A stretch of 64,000 bases of DNA, taken from the NCBI RefSeq assembly GCF_954871325.1, contig NC_088777.1:10517366-10581365 (forward strand), in the 5' to 3' direction. The DNA is from Gordionus sp. m RMFG-2023. Its lineage: Eukaryota; Nematomorpha; Gordioida; Chordodea; Parachordodidae. The translations under genes and the position numbers were made by a program. Shown here one piece after another: positions 1 to 11,412 of the stretch (within the stretch, counting starts at the first letter, position 1; each line of letters opens with the position of its first letter). The notes under the pieces are model-generated. The model did not search any database. It saw only the letters and a list, made by a program, of their open reading frames with translations, and was not told the origin of the DNA.

Positions 1-76
1 TATAATTTTAAATAACATGTATATAATTTATATTCGACAAGGTCAAGGTCAAGGCCGCGGTATACTAAAATATGAT

Positions 77-82
77 TTTATT
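77..82 (-). promoter_or_regulatory. Candidate polyadenylation signal of the first methyltransferase gene
   Basis: The minus strand reads AATAAA about 50 nt beyond the TGA stop of the gene at 132-1028, a normal distance for a poly(A) signal. In DNA this AT-rich the hexamer is common by chance. Confidence 0.35.
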
Positions 83-131
83 GGCTAATAAAAAGAATTC
101 AACGAGTTAATAAATTTATATCTAATCTTAT

Positions 132-1028
132 TCATGAATGATAACGAACATACATCAATGGAAAAGACATCGTCAGTTTGTTACCGCGATATCTCGCATT
201 GTAATCGAGCATATTATTAATAAATTGTCTAAAAAACTTTTCCTTCAATCCCATTTTCTCTATTTCAGCTAACACATCTGGGAAACTAGCTTGGATACAA
301 TTCACAGCTACTTCAGGTGAAGGTAAAAAGGAGTACTTAGTTTCATTTAATTTTTCTATCGTTATTCCATCTTCATTATACCCAACATCTATCATCATTT
401 TCTTATAAGCCTTTATAGGGTCGGCCTCTATCATCCACGCACGCCTCCATGGTAATAATAAGCCTTCATGGAACTCTTTTAATTTTTTTAAATGAGGACT
501 AAACTCTTGATTATTCAAAGCTCTTACGGTGGCATAATTTGCACTGTCTACAATCCCATAGTATAATATCAAATTAATAGAACTAACTCCAGGATTTATA
601 ACCTTAAGTAGATTAGCTAGCGCTTTCGGCTGATCTTCGATCCAATGAAAACAAGACGAGGACACTACGTGATCAATATAACCTTCTTTAATGGTACTTA
701 GAATATTTTCGGATGCGTTTTCGCTGGCTATATCTATTTTGGCGAATATCAATGATTTTAGGTTAGAGCAATAGCGTTCCCTGGAATATTCGACCATTGG
801 TGGAAGCAAGTCTATTCCTAGAACACTTCCCTTGAATTCATTATCGTGATTAGTTGTTATTAAAGTTTGGTAAAGTAGATCGGTGGACTTACCATCTCCG
901 CAGCCAACGTCTAATACATTGTCGCATTCTTTAATGCTTGGGATTATACGGGAAAGGAGATAAGCGTAAACATAGGATTGATATGCGTTTTGGTTGGCAT
1001 AGGCCTCACAGTCCGAATTCATAAACAT
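132..1028 (-). CDS. SAM-dependent methyltransferase, juvenile-hormone-acid-methyltransferase-like (intact copy)
   Basis: This is an uninterrupted 298-codon single-exon frame. Residues 38-47 (VLDVGCGDGK) are the glycine-rich SAM-binding motif I of class I methyltransferases. An acidic residue follows in VLGIDLLPPM (motif II region), and SSSCFHWIEDQPKAL around residue 124 matches the S-x-C-x-H-W-x-x-D-Q block of arthropod juvenile hormone acid O-methyltransferases and their relatives. The length fits that family (about 270-300). The start MFMNSDCEAY was chosen because the same start context recurs in the paralogue at 16258-17143. The substrate cannot be read from sequence; a small carboxylic acid is the family precedent. 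It is the only member of the local five-copy family whose frame is entirely open, so it is the most likely functional one. No intron is visible, so a retroposed ancestor is possible. Confidence 0.82.
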   Translation of the reverse strand: MFMNSDCEAYANQNAYQSYVYAYLLSRIIPSIKECDNVLDVGCGDGKSTDLLYQTLITTNHDNEFKGSVLGIDLLPPMVEYSRERYCSNLKSLIFAKIDIASENASENILSTIKEGYIDHVVSSSCFHWIEDQPKALANLLKVINPGVSSINLILYYGIVDSANYATVRALNNQEFSPHLKKLKEFHEGLLLPWRRAWMIEADPIKAYKKMMIDVGYNEDGITIEKLNETKYSFLPSPEVAVNCIQASFPDVLAEIEKMGLKEKFFRQFINNMLDYNARYRGNKLTMSFPLMYVRYHS

Positions 1029-1434
1029 TTTTTATATAATTATTTTATTTATCTAAATAATGATTCAATGTCTAAATTGTTAAAAATAATTTTCTATTTT
1101 TAAATGTCAAACTCCTTTTTATTTAAATTGTTTGAAAATAAGAAGATAAATATAATGAATATCACTGTGTTTTGTATATGCGAATTATTTAAAATATTTG
1201 AAGTAATTTTGGCATTGACACTACTTATAATCTTTTAAATGTGTAATGATTAATTGATTATAAGGAATTAATTATATGATTCTTTTTAAAAAACGAATAG
1301 TTAAATTACAAATAAATTTCATATTTTATCAAAACGGGGCGCGTATTTATAACAAGTTTATTTGAAAAATAAAATATCTGATCCTGCATTTTGGATTTAA
1401 CAAAAAAAAATTTAAAATCTCAAATCAATATAAT

Positions 1435-1600
1435 AGTGCCCGTTAATGTTACTCAAATAAAGTAACGCCCTTTCATTTTGCTGTATTCTTCAAAAAAAAA
1501 AATACCCTCACTACATAGTTTTTTAAAAGGTATCAGTAACGCTTTACTATTTACCACTCAGAGGTGCACTGATACTACATTTTTTTGTCGTTACTGATTC
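1435..1600. repeat. GTTAC-rich hAT-type terminal fragment
   Basis: Repeated GTTACT/AGTAAC words separated by A- or T-runs (for example AAAGTAACGCCC and CAGTAACGCTTTACT) resemble the subterminal repeats at both ends of the element at 20375-22090. This is probably a decayed end of the same hAT-type family. Confidence 0.4.
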
Positions 1601-2454
1601 CGATCGATTTTATTTCCAGTATTTCTCTAAGTGTAATATGAGAGCACGCATAATTTGAGCAAGTTTTTTTTTAAAATACGGTAAGCAGAAGGGAGCCGCA
1701 TAAACAAAGGTCGTTCTTATTAGCTTTAAGTCTTTGCAATCTGTTTAAAAAAAATTTATTCTAAAATTTGCTGGAAATAGAATAACGAAAACGGGAATCG
1801 AAATAGAAAAAAAATGAAAGTTATCCTGCAAAAATTATTAATAAAATTAAAGATACCAGAAACATTATTTAATTAATTTCTTTCAAAGACTTTCCAGAAA
1901 AGTGATTTAGCTTTGTACGACTTAGGATAGACGGGATTCGAACTATTCACAGGAACTGATTTTACGATAGATAGATAAGCTTTAAGTAGACTAAGAAAAT
2001 GGTTTAAAAAAGGCGTATAGATAACCGTTTTTTTCCCCGCTATTAAATCATTCAAATATATATAAATCATTCCCTATTTTATGAAATAGCCCATTTTTAT
2101 GATGCCATCTTGGAAATAAAAAATATGTAGTGTCACTCACTTTCCTTGCGTAAACACTCTTAGACTTAATATATTGTATTTCAGTTTTAAAGTTGGCCAA
2201 GATATCGAAATATTAATTAATCAGATGATGCCTGCCACAAATAAAACATTAATTTATCACAATTTTTTTAACAATCATTATTTAAAATCATCAATCAATA
2301 TTTTTACCTAAAGCCATATTAAATTTGGTGATTTTTGTATTTTTTTTTACAAATGTCCATTTATAAATATAATATATTTTATTTTCTATAAAATTAATAT
2401 GGGTAGTCAAATTTCTTTTAAAAATAAATGTTATTGTTAAGGGGTCAATATGTA

Positions 2455-2862
2455 AATTAGTGATCCGAGCCTAACTTTTTATGCCTGGCCATATCCGAAA
2501 TTTTTAAAAAAAAGTTTGGCCGGCCCGAACCCGAAATTATTTAAGAAAAAATTTGCCGTCCCGGTCCGAATTTATTTAAATATAGAAATTAATTTTATTT
2601 AAAGTTATAATTTAAATTTTTTTAAAATTATTATACCCAAAATTAAGGAAATATGTCATAAGGCCTTTAGTTTCTATAAATAATAAATACTCTTATTTTA
2701 CATAAAAAATTCAACATAAAATTGAAAATTTAGATATATTTAAAAAAATATTTCCAAGCCCCGACACGGCCCGAATTTTTTTTAAAAAATATTAAGCCCG
2801 ACTCAGCCCGAGCCCGATTTTTTTAAAAAGTAGGCGGGCCGGGTATCAATCAGGGCTACTTT
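2455..2862. repeat. GGCCCG-core interspersed repeat, about 0.4 kb
   Basis: GC-rich words (GGCCGGCCCGAACCCG, CCCGACACGGCCCG, GGCGGGCCGGG) alternate with A/T runs in otherwise AT-rich DNA. The left end TTAGTGATCCGAGCC matches the reverse complement of the right end of the element at 15545-15935 (TTAGTGATATGCATCGGGC), and the right end AGTAGGCGGGCCGGG matches its other end. The two copies are therefore full-length members in opposite orientation. The class is unknown; a non-autonomous DNA element is likely. Confidence 0.55.
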
Positions 2863-3129
2863 TGCAGATATCTGGTGGTAATAACAAGTTCTAAAGTTAT
2901 TGCCATACATTCATTATTTTATTTATCAATAAAAAAAAATTAAATAGATGCAAACCAGCAATAATGATAATCCAATTTTATACCAAACCTCAAGAAATTG
3001 GTTGAAATTTATCCATACTTGTGATTCTTGAGACGACTCCATTAAAATATTAAATTTTGCTCTACAACAGCCTTATTCAAAAAAAGGTCTCTTTTTAATA
3101 CGTTCTTTTAATAACACAATTTATCATAT

Positions 3130-3216
3130 AATCTAGCTTGAGCCTGAGCCAAAATTTTGGCTCAAAAACTGGCTGAGTTTTCGGCTAAGCCGGCTTGGCT
3201 TAGCCGTTTAACAACA
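3130..3216. repeat. Palindromic repeat with GCCGTTTAACAACACT end
   Basis: The tract contains mutually complementary words (GGCTAAGCC, GGCTTAGCC, GAGCC/GGCTC) and ends GCCGTTTAACAACACTAC. That end is the reverse complement of the start of the foldback element at 47495 (GTGTTGTTAAACGGC). It looks like one end of that family. Confidence 0.45.
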
Positions 3217-4784
3217 CTACATTCATATTTTTAAGAATTTTTAGGGTAAAAAAGAAAGTGTTTATAATATCCTCTTAATTAAGAGATTTTTATTCGGGAT
3301 TAATTTGGCACCTAATCTAAGTATTTCTGTTACTTCTTGACATGCCAAATTAGTAAAAAAATTCTTGATTCCTATTTCTATTGGATCACTTGTTTTTAAG
3401 AGACAAAATAACGCGTAATTAAATACAAAAGTTAAATTACTGTATTTGTTGAAGATGAACCCTAATAGTGATTTAATTTTTTATAGATCGAAAATTAGCA
3501 ATATTTTTTTGAAGTAAATTTTGCGGAATGGTATTTACCTTGAAATCAGAGTTAAAAACTTAAAATCATGTGGTGTACCTCTTGAACAAGCACAGGATTA
3601 CATTTTGGACTTTGTAATTTGTTATAGTCAGATTTATTAGGGTTGACAAAGATATGAATAGGGTTGGGTGTGAATTAAGGGATATAAGAAAATTTAATAT
3701 ATAAAAGCAATAAAAGGCTCATATTTATATCCTTAAAAATTTATAACATTCAAGGTATAATACATTTTGGGATACGTCTATCCTAATATAATATAAGTAT
3801 GGTAAATATGAATTTGTGTGAATTCGATTAGAGTTTTAATAACCCTGGGCGGAGTAGACATTTTGGAACTGGAAATAAATCTAGAAAACCTGAACTTTAA
3901 AATTTCCAAGAACCAGTTCTAATAAAAGTGCAAATATTTTTTATATATTGTTCAAAATGTTATGATTCATTCTAGAGTTTACTTAATGTTCAAATTTTTT
4001 TAATTGCGCATCAACAGGTTAAACCCGAATCAGAAAACTCTCTTTTAAAAATTGTTTCCCGCAATAATTTTTATATGTTACCAATTACCCTATTGTTTGG
4101 CATATTAACGGATAATTCTAATCTGAGTGTGATAAGAAGTTAGCTCTGCCAAAAAATGAAACATTTCAGATTTTTTTTTTCAATTGTCAGAATTAAAAAT
4201 ACTTGAAGAATAATATATATTTTAATGATTTTGGCCGATTTTTTTTCTTAAAATGTAAGAAGATTTTGCGCAGTATGAATTTTGATTTTCTCAGAATTTT
4301 CTTATTGAATTTCTCATGTTTTTATTTTTAAATTGTATTTAGTTTAAGGTTTAGGTGTTTATTATTATTTTTTACTTGCCTTACAATATTTATAATATTC
4401 TTAGCGATAAAATTGATTGTCTCCAAGTCTATATCACAAGGGGGAGGGGAGAAGGGTTAAAATAAAATTAAATATCTCTACAAGAATATCATATGAAAAC
4501 GTTAATAAAAATAGTTTTCAAGAGCTATTAAAATTAATCGTTACTCTAGGTTCTAAGGAAAGGGGGGGGGTGAGGGTATCACTTTCTTTAAAGATATTTC
4601 ATTAATGATATCAAATAATTAATAAAACTATTTCTGAGTTACTCCAGCTCCTCGCAGGTCATGATAGGAATTATGATTTTATTACACTACTAAATTATAA
4701 ATCATGTAAAATTATGATAAGTGACAAAAAACGCCGGAAATATTAGCATTTAAAAAAAACAGAGCGTGTAAGAAATGTCCAAAA

Positions 4785-4960
4785 AATGTTTAGAGTGCAC
4801 TACAAAAAAAAAGAAGTTAATAATAGAAATATATTATATTTCGTGCTGTAAAGTAACGGTTTTTTAGGAAAAGGAACGCCATTTATTACGGGTTTCAAAA
4901 GGTAACGAGTAAGAGGTTTATTTTTTTGAGTAGTGGTCAAAACGTTACTTTAAATTTTTT
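4785..4960. repeat. GTTAC-rich hAT-type terminal fragment
   Basis: The words AAAGTAACGG, GGTAACGAGTAAG and AACGTTACTT lie within about 120 bp with intervening A-runs, as in the ends of the element at 20375-22090. No transposase is attached. Confidence 0.45.
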
Positions 4961-5589
4961 CTTAAAAAATATGGGGAAAATATTTTATATTTTTATCAAG
5001 GCAGAATGGCTTTATTTTGCAACTGAACATGGCATAACTCCTTGCGATAGTTTATTAGAGGCTAGAGCAAGCCTGGAGCGTCCTTGGATTTATATAAGTA
5101 TGCGAGAATTAATATCCAGGAATTAATTATATATTTCAGTAACGGTTAATATTTACGCATGGAAACTGTTGTCAATCAAATAATGTTTAAATGTAGATTA
5201 TATATTTAATTCTATATAATATCTTAGGGCAATATTATATGATATGCATGTAAGACATCAAGAGATTATCAATCACTATGGTTGAGAGAGATGACAGTGA
5301 TCATCTGAAAACCAACTCCTGTAAAAGTTATATATATCTTATTATAATTTGATGTGTACAAGTTAAATTAATTCTGTTATATATATGATTGAATTGATAA
5401 ATAAAATATATATGGAAATTGGAGTTATTTTATTCAATCTCAAAAATAAATGTTTAACAACGACTTCCCGGAACACAAAAATTTCATGCCTTTATTCCCA
5501 TGGAAGGAAAAATAAAAGTCAAATTTTATTCAAATTCATTCACTTATTTAATTAATATGTTTATTATAATATTAATTTAAATTCCCATT

Positions 5590-5805
5590 GCCCGAATTTA
5601 TTTAGATATAGAAATTATCCTTTTTTTTCTTACTTAAAATCGAGTTTATGATCATTCTACAAACAAATAATAAATATTGGCTACTTGTTTCTTGCAAAAA
5701 TTTTAAAATATATATTTCTTTATAAAATTTAAGACTGACCTGGTCTGATTTTTCTGAAAATATAAGGCCCAACCCAGAGATCGCCAATGTCCACCCACTT
5801 ATTTT
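5590..5805. repeat. Fragment of the GGCCCG-core repeat family
   Basis: The segment begins TTGCCCGAATTTATTTAGATATAGAAATTA, whose pieces closely match the interior of the repeat at 2455-2862 (CCGAATTTATTTAAATATAGAAATTA), and it ends in AAGGCCCAACCCAG. The flanks are decayed. Confidence 0.4.
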
Positions 5806-6589
5806 TTAACATGTCTAAATTTTATGTTTTCTTTTTATTCTGAAAATTTGGAAATATTACTATATATTTTAATATAAATGATATTTATGAACGATTTTAG
5901 CCATACGACCAATATTTAGTCGCAGTCTAGGATTTGGCACAAATATAATGAAGTATCACGTGTATCTATAAATAATATTTAAAAGAAAAAAGAGCAGTAT
6001 AGCTATTTCTGGTTCTATATTTATGGGTTTTTGGTAATAGACTTATTTTCAATATAATAATATTAAAGGGCTATTATAAAGCTATTTAATAAAATTTAAA
6101 TTAGGTTTTTAACCTTAATATTTTTTGAGATATTTAAAATTAAAGTGTATTAGGCTGGCCACTTATTCTCCCTTAACGTGGTGAAAATGCTAAGCATTGA
6201 GGCTAGAATTTATTTATTTCTTCAAGGTTGAGTTATATTTTCAAAAATAAAAACCAGAGGATGGCTGAGATTAGTTAGGTTTGGTTTATGATTAATGCTT
6301 ATTTGATATTTATTTATATTTTTATATAATCTACTTGATAATTTTTTTAAAATAAAAATTGGACTTTTGTATAAAAATATAACTATAGTAGGATCTCGTT
6401 ATATCGATACTTAAGGGATCAAAAATTTTCCACGTTTATATTCAGAATAATTTAACCCCTATTTAACATTAAAAAAATTTACGATTAGTCATTCAAAGCG
6501 TTAAACGTGGAAAAATCTTAAGAGAATTTTGAAAGAAAAGTTAAATTTCAGCAAACATTAGATAAAATGAATGAGTTACGAAGTTTCTT

Positions 6590-6605
6590 CCCCCCCCCCC
6601 CCCCC
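6590..6605. repeat. C16 homopolymer run
   Basis: An uninterrupted run of 16 C on the plus strand, in DNA where C-runs are rare. Its length may be uncertain for sequencing reasons. Confidence 0.85.
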
Positions 6606-6734
6606 AACTATCCCCTAATAAAATAATGGGTATGCCTAAATCATATATTGTGTTGATTACTATCTTTTTCTCGTTCACTTTTGTATAAATGTTTATTTTT
6701 CTCTTACTTTCCTTATAATTTAAACCGTTGACTT

Positions 6735-7051
6735 ATATATGGTACAAAAAAAATATATAAAAATTTATGTATAGGCAATTATATAATTATATTACATTAT
6801 AAATTATTATCCAATGTAAGTTATCTAATTTGAATGATTATCTAGATTACCCTTGCCTACGGAAAAGTAGTTAAAATATTTTTTTGCAAATTTATATTCT
6901 CTTCGCCGTCAAAGAACAAACAAAATAAATTAAATATTTTCTTTCATTGCGGCCAAACGTATCAAATAATTCGAATATTAATGAGAAGGACATTTAAAAA
7001 ATAATTTTTTGACACCTTTGAGTCATATTTCAGTAATATAATTTTTAGAAA
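6735..7051. repeat. Duplicated flank upstream of methyltransferase copy 2
   Basis: The stretch contains ATTATCCAATGTAAGTTATCTAATTTGAA and following blocks that recur at 18318-18637, directly upstream of methyltransferase copy 5. The duplication therefore included 5' flanking, possibly promoter, DNA along with the gene. Confidence 0.7.
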
Positions 7052-7921
7052 ATGCTTATGAATTCGGATTGCGATGTCTATGCCAACCATAATTCATATC
7101 AATCTTCTATCTACGCACATTTACTTTCTCGCATAATCTCACGCATCAAAGAACACGATAAGATATTAGACGTTGGTTGTGGAGATGGTAAATCAACAAA
7201 TTTACTTTATAAAACTTTATTAACGACTAATAACGATATGGGATTTAAAGGCAACGTTTTAGGAATAGACATACTCTCACCAATGGTGGAATACAGCAGG
7301 AAACATTATTGTTCAAATATGAATTCATTGACGTTCGCCAAAATAAGATGCGGTCGAAAATATTTTAAGCACTATAAAAGAAGATTTTATTGATCACGTG
7401 GTATCTTCATGTTGTTTTCAGTGGATCGAAGATCAACCAAAAGCGCTCTCTAATCTACTTAAAGTTCTAAATCCGAAAACGGGTTCTATTAATTTGATAT
7501 TTTTTGATAAGACCATTGAAAGTTTAAATTATGCAACTGATGAAATCTTAAATAATAAAGAATTAAACCCGTATTTAAAAAAGTTAAAGGACTTTAACGA
7601 ACGTTTATTGTTACCCTGGAGGAGAAGTAGGATGATAGAACCCGACCCTATAAACTATTATAAGAGAATCATGATTAAATCGGGTTATAACATAGATAAA
7701 ATAAAAATAGAACAGTTAGATGAGATTAAATATTCATTTCCTCGGAAGAAGCTACAAATTTTGTCAAGGGATTTTTTCCGGATGTGTTGGCCGAAATTGA
7801 AGTTGGATTGAAAGAGTTGTTTTTTAAGCAATTTGTCGAAAATATTTTGGACTATAACGAGAAACATTATGGAGACAAACTTAAGTTCTGTAATCCGTTG
7901 ATGTTTGTTCAATATAGTTAA
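7052..7921 (+). pseudogene. Methyltransferase pseudogene (JHAMT-like copy 2)
   Basis: The 5' part starts MLMNSDCDVY and keeps the SAM motif ILDVGCGDGK. Relative to copy 5 (18638-19529), a short deletion just after SLTFAKI shifts the frame near 7350, removing the equivalent of DVASEDA. The next frame resumes at CCFQWIEDQPKAL. A second short deletion after KYSF (near 7738) and a 3-nt loss follow. The C-terminal coding can still be traced to the stop at 7919-7921. With two frameshifts it cannot make the full enzyme. It lies on the strand opposite copy 1. Identity with copy 5 is high along the length, so the pair is fairly recent. Confidence 0.8.
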
Positions 7922-9039
7922 TGAAGAAAATTAGAGGCCAAATTTAAGAATTTAATACCTTCTTTTATTTTACGATTCTGATATATTTATTGACTCTGTA
8001 TAATTAAAACTAATAGAGACCTGACCAAAATGGGGTTCCAATTCTAAGTATTTAAAAAAAAATATTCAACTTGAAATATTCTGCAAATATTTTTAAATTA
8101 TATTTTATTTATATATAATATATATTATTTTGATAAATATATTTTTAATTTAATATTTATAACTTTTTAAATAGTTTAATAAATAAAGATTTAGATAATT
8201 TCAAAAAAACATGAAGTATAATTACACCTGTGCCAATTCGGTACACGGTTGAACGCCGATGAAAAAATTTAAAAACCTGGCTAATTGAGACTTCGGCGTG
8301 CAGGTCTAAATATAATACATCTATATCTATTTAAAATTTATCCAATAAAAAAGGAAGAAAGAAAACTTGGTTTATAATTAAAATGAAATTGCATTATTTT
8401 ATTTAGGATTAAAAATTTTGTTTTGCTTAAAAATAAGAAGTTGCCCTTTTATAAAACTGATAACCTGAAATCATAGTTAGCACGAATTGACTAAATATTT
8501 TTGTATATTTCACTTCGAATCTGTCTTACTGTGAAGGGCAAGCTGGTATAAACAGGTTCATAAAGGTTTTTATAAATTTTATAACTAATAAATAGTACAA
8601 TTCAACTAATAACGTTTTATTTATCTTATTGTTATTACATCTTTAGACTATTTCCCTCTAGATGTTATTTTACTAATTGTTTGAGTAATTAATTATAAGT
8701 TTATTATATTAATAGTAAATACCAAAATGGTTACTATTTTAATATTATTATCTTTAATTTTCATTTTATAATATATCGAATGAAGAAAATAACAGAAAAT
8801 CATCTTCGATAAATTTGGCTTGATATCTATTAGAGAAGCCATTATTTTTTTTTATTAGATTTGAATTCAGAATAATTATCACGGTGATGACTTGAGACAT
8901 TATTATAAATCAAAATATATGAAAAAACAACTATATAATCGGTTATATAAAATATAGCTTTGAACAGATCAATACTTTTATATAATGTGTGTAGATAACG
9001 ACAATAAACATGTCTGTCCCATTTGCACATGTTTCTATA
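7922..9039. other. Intergenic spacer
   Basis: This AT-rich DNA has no credible coding frame. The one structured item is the short inverted-repeat element at 8222-8312, listed separately. Confidence 0.55.
8222..8312. repeat. About 90-bp mini-element with inverted ends
   Basis: It starts ACACCTGTGCCAATTCGG and ends CGGCGTGCAGGTCTAAA, so the ends are imperfect inverted repeats of AGACCTG(T/C)(G/A)C. The same end, GCCGGCACAGGTCTAAA, occurs at 51089-51105. It is probably a tiny non-autonomous DNA element. Confidence 0.45.
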
Positions 9040-9270
9040 CTTAAATTGCAATTTATAAAACTAACTAAAATAAATCCACTGTAAAAACCCCTTCGAATAC
9101 TTAATTTACACGGGACAATTTGGGATTCCAATTTTTAAACTCTTTTATTGAAACAATAATATTGCAACAATTACAGAATAAATATCAAAAAATACGATAA
9201 TTTCATAATAATATTTCTTTTATAAAAAAAACCTTAAATTTTACAATAATTCTTTTATAAAATAAAATTA

Positions 9271-9644
9271 AAACCCCTTACTTTCCTCCCTGCCAATACT
9301 TAATCTGAAATTTATAACAGTAACTGAAACAAATGCACTACAAAAACCCCTTCAAATTCTTTATTAAATAATACCAAAAATTCATAATATAAAAATTCGT
9401 AGTCATACAAAATAAATACGCAATAATTATACAAACTACATTGCGGTGATCCACATTATTTCATACTATTCATATTGATCATCATTACGCTTTTGACATC
9501 CATCTCTACACCAAGGACACAAAGGAACACCCGTTGTTCTCCTTTTCCTCCCATCCCCAAGGAAAATTCATTATCCTGACAGAAAATGACTGACATTTAG
9601 TATATTATATTAAATTTATTTCTTCTTTTTTTCAACGTTACAAC
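9271..9644. repeat. 373-bp direct repeat, left copy
   Basis: It runs from ACCCCTTACTTTCC to TTTTTTTCAACGTTACAAC and is matched along its length by 12496-12868, with scattered substitutions and small indels. Near its right end lies a short inverted-repeat motif, CTGACAGAAAATGACTGACA. Confidence 0.75.
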
Positions 9645-9777
9645 ACGCCCACCCTTCACAGGCCCAGCGTCCCTCTCTGATGGTATTGTATCGAATAGTC
9701 CATTTACATTGCATCAACTTTCGGTACGCCTTGAAAACGTTCAGGGAATTTATCGAATCGTCTCCTTTTATGATGAT
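9616..9777 (-). CDS. Possible short exon of unknown function
   Basis: This 53-codon frame closes with TAA at 9616-9618 and is open up to 9777. It includes NSLNVFKAYRKLMQCKW and REGRWACEGWACC, rich in W, C and R, and its GC content is above the surroundings. An acceptor-like AAAAG precedes GGAGACGATTCG at about 9765, resembling acceptors used by POLA1 in this window. I recognise no domain. Another reading frame over the same DNA is also open for about 35 codons, so coding status is doubtful. Confidence 0.2.
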   Translation of the reverse strand: MIIKGDDSINSLNVFKAYRKLMQCKWTIRYNTIREGRWACEGWACCNVEKKKK

Positions 9778-10107
9778 TTATAGCATAATATCTCCGGTAC
9801 ATTTCAATATATAATTGCTGGAAAACATATTAACAATAATGACATTTACATCGTGGTATCTTTCAAAAACCTCTATATCAAACCATATCCCATAACACAA
9901 AACAAACCATAATTTCATAATAATAAGACTCAAATTTATTTATTAAAAACATCAACAACAATCTCTATACATTAACACAAAAAAATATACCAAAATTTAA
10001 TATAATTATTATCCATTTCTTCATCTCCCAAAGGTTCACAGCTGACATCTTATTCAATATTTTCCCATCTCCCACTAGGGGTTTTTCCTAACAAATGAAA
10101 TACACCC

Positions 10108-10222
10108 CGTGATCATCATCTCCTCTTCTTCCCCCAAGGAAAACTTAATTCCCCTGTCAGAAAATAACTGACATTTTATGTATTATATTAAATTTATTTC
10201 TTCTTTTTTCAACAATTACAAC
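10108..10222. repeat. Partial third copy of the 373-bp repeat end
   Basis: It carries the same right-hand module as the two flanking repeats: TGTCAGAAAATAACTGACA, then a TATTATATTAAATTTATTTC tract and TTTTTTCAACAATTACAAC. Confidence 0.7.
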
Positions 10223-11184
10223 AGTATCCATATTTATAATCTATGGAATAGTAATATTGACAATGTAATATACAAGCAAAACATAACAATTCATTCGTTT
10301 TGATAAATTTGGAAACTATGAGTTATAATATACATTATTCAGGGTCTGATTAATGGGAATTAGGAAATAATGATTTTACATATAATACTTTAATGTGAAC
10401 CAATGGTTATGTGTGAAATGCAATTTCGACAACATGTAATTTTCCTTCCGTCATGTAAAAAAAACAAAGCTACATTTTTTTTTAAAATATCTATTAAAAT
10501 AGATAGAAAAATCCATCTTTAGGTATTAAAAATAATGGCGAAAATTTGTCGAACAAAGATTTTAAATAAAATTACAAGGAATATGTATAGACATAAACTT
10601 AATATTTTATAAGGAGGAAAAATATATAATATGTAGAAAATACAATATTTTCCATCTAGGAATTACTCAGTATCCTAAGAAAAATATACCATTTCTACCT
10701 AACCCTGCCATCACAATTAGCACGGATTCACAGAAATGTAGAATGTAAAGTGACAAAAATTGAGAATATAATGGGCAATATGGTATACATGTAGAGAATT
10801 TTTAATATAACATTCAAAATATAAAATAATCTGATTTTTTTAAAAAAAAAAATATTACATGTTCATAATATACATAGTAAAATGTGATGTGCTATAAAAT
10901 TATTACAAAGAATAAAAACGTGTAATAAACAAAATACACCCACAAAAAAAAATTTAAAAAAAAACTTTCTCTAATATTCAAACTAAACGATATTTCCATC
11001 TTAAGGCATACCCATCAACACATGGCTGACCTTATCCATAAAAATATTTATCTTTCACATATAAAAATTAATAAAAATAGTATAATAAATGCACATAAAA
11101 AATTTTAAAATTTTATAATTTAAAAAAATATATATATGTATATATTAAATATAAAGATTTCATAATTTTTTAAAAAAAATATTA

Positions 11185-11412
11185 AGTACCATAATTTTCA
11201 CCGATATATCATATAAAGCCATGCCAAATTTATATATATATCAAAAATATCAAACTTATACCAATATATCATATAAATCCATACCAAATTTATATATATA
11301 TATCAAATTCATATTTTACCCATATATCATATAAATCCATGCCAAATTTATATATATTAAAAATATCAGACTTATACCAATATATCATATAAATCCATAC
11401 CAAATTTATAAA
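11185..11412. repeat. Tandem repeat, about 57-60 bp unit, four copies
   Basis: Each unit contains ATATATCATATAAA(T/G)CCAT(A/G)CC followed by AAATTTATATATAT. The four copies start near 11202, 11260, 11322 and 11379 and differ mainly in the length of the AT run. Confidence 0.75.

Larger units (their letters stand above)
1029..7051. other. Intergenic spacer with repeat remnants, no gene seen
   Basis: About 6 kb of AT-rich DNA separates two divergently oriented methyltransferase copies. The short open frames have no domain-like composition and I reject them as genes. Recognisable content is limited to the repeat fragments listed separately (1435-1600, 2455-2862, 3130-3216, 4785-4960, 5590-5805), a C homopolymer at 6590-6605, and the duplicated flank at 6735-7051. 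Confidence 0.6.

Noticed and set aside
4417-5126. Plus-strand frames of 62 and 66 codons
   Set aside because: They have no domain or splice context, and the second overlaps GTTAC-rich repeat sequence.
9500-9600. Minus-strand frames in the 373-bp repeat (one reading VPLCPWCRDGCQKRND, another ATG-initiated of 46 codons)
   Set aside because: In the other repeat copies the same frames are broken by stops or shifts, so coding is not conserved.
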